From NCBI GenBank assembly GCA_043809745.1, contig JBDROU010000009.1, forward strand, positions 1 through 6,249: DNA of 6,249 bases. The letters are read 5' to 3'. The stretch comes from JBDROU01 sp043809745 [NCBI: bacterium] (lineage in GTDB: Bacteria; Elusimicrobiota; JBDRMW01). Positions 6,132 to 6,249 of this stretch are shown here, piece after piece. Positions within the stretch are counted from its first letter, which is position 1, and each line of letters starts with the position of its first letter. The position numbers and the translations under genes are program-made. Under the pieces are notes generated by a model that was not told where the DNA came from, did no database searches, and was given only the letters and a program-made list of their open reading frames with translations.

Positions 6132-6153
6132 TTATATTTTATATTGTTTAAAT

Positions 6154-6249
6154 TTAATTTTTATATCTAATCGATAGCGGTAATTCCAAACCGTGAGATT
6201 CCAAGAGATTCTCATCTGATAACATATGGCGGGTTTTGCCGTCAGATAC
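6154..6249 (-). CDS. ABC transporter ATP-binding protein, probably CbiO/ECF type; only the last 31 codons
   Basis: On the minus strand the frame is open from the right edge to a TAA at 6156-6154. The end reads SDGKTRHMLSDENLL, then ESHGLELPLS, then a basic IRYKN tail. The pattern of DGK, a short 'R.(I/M)LSDE.LL' helix, then HGLELP is what follows the ATPase core in cobalt/nickel (CbiO) and other energy-coupling-factor ATPases. Walker A, Walker B and the signature motif lie outside the window, so the family call rests on this tail alone. The gene points toward the protease operon, making 5839-6153 a convergent intergenic region. Confidence 0.65.
   Translation of the reverse strand, partial: VSDGKTRHMLSDENLLESHGLELPLSIRYKN

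Larger units (their letters stand above)
5839..6153. other. Convergent intergenic region between the protease operon and the ABC ATPase gene
   Basis: This 315-base stretch contains no intact gene that I can support. From left to right it holds the post-stop motif, a weak and a strong copy of a direct repeat, three hairpins that fill nearly all of 5902-6051, the right copy of the direct repeat inside a membrane-helix-like remnant, and a very AT-rich spacer (6132-6153). No tRNA or known riboswitch was recognised. Confidence 0.7.

Overview
The window looks like chromosomal DNA from an uncultivated, moderately AT-rich bacterium. The mix of a gingipain-like protease, a papain-like protease with a DUF333-type N-terminus, and lineage-type right-handed beta-helix modules is typical of large secreted proteins from environmental genomes such as Omnitrophota, Planctomycetota or related groups. 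That placement is an inference from protein style only; nothing here fixes the taxon.

Bases 2-3142 (+) hold the 3' part of a very large secreted protein. It has a clan CD (peptidase family C25, gingipain-like) catalytic domain followed directly by two tandem right-handed beta-helix modules, called A and B here. The reading frame is open to the left edge, so the N-terminus (expected signal peptide and propeptide) lies outside the window. After 38 bases, a second gene (3181-5838, +) starts behind a good Shine-Dalgarno sequence. It encodes a signal peptide, a DUF333-like cysteine-rich region, a complete papain-type (C1A, clan CA) catalytic domain, a NosD-like beta-solenoid, and a third beta-helix module (C) homologous to A and B. 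The two genes probably form an operon of exported cysteine proteases. They carry unrelated catalytic domains but the same C-terminal scaffold, and even their last residues and the bases just after their stop codons resemble each other.

Bases 5839-6153 contain no convincing intact gene and form a convergent intergenic region. It holds three nearly abutting hairpins (5902-6051) that share a loop motif and a 3'-side bulge. Two direct repeats flank them. On the minus strand both repeats read as the same short C-terminal peptide, with only synonymous differences. The right-hand copy ends a 23-codon membrane-helix-like open stretch that may be a gene remnant. From 6154 to the right edge, on the minus strand, is the last 31 codons of what looks like a CbiO/ECF-type ABC transporter ATPase.

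The most interesting items are the protease pair on a common beta-helix scaffold, the duplicated 3' ends, and the hairpin cluster between repeated gene-tail fragments.
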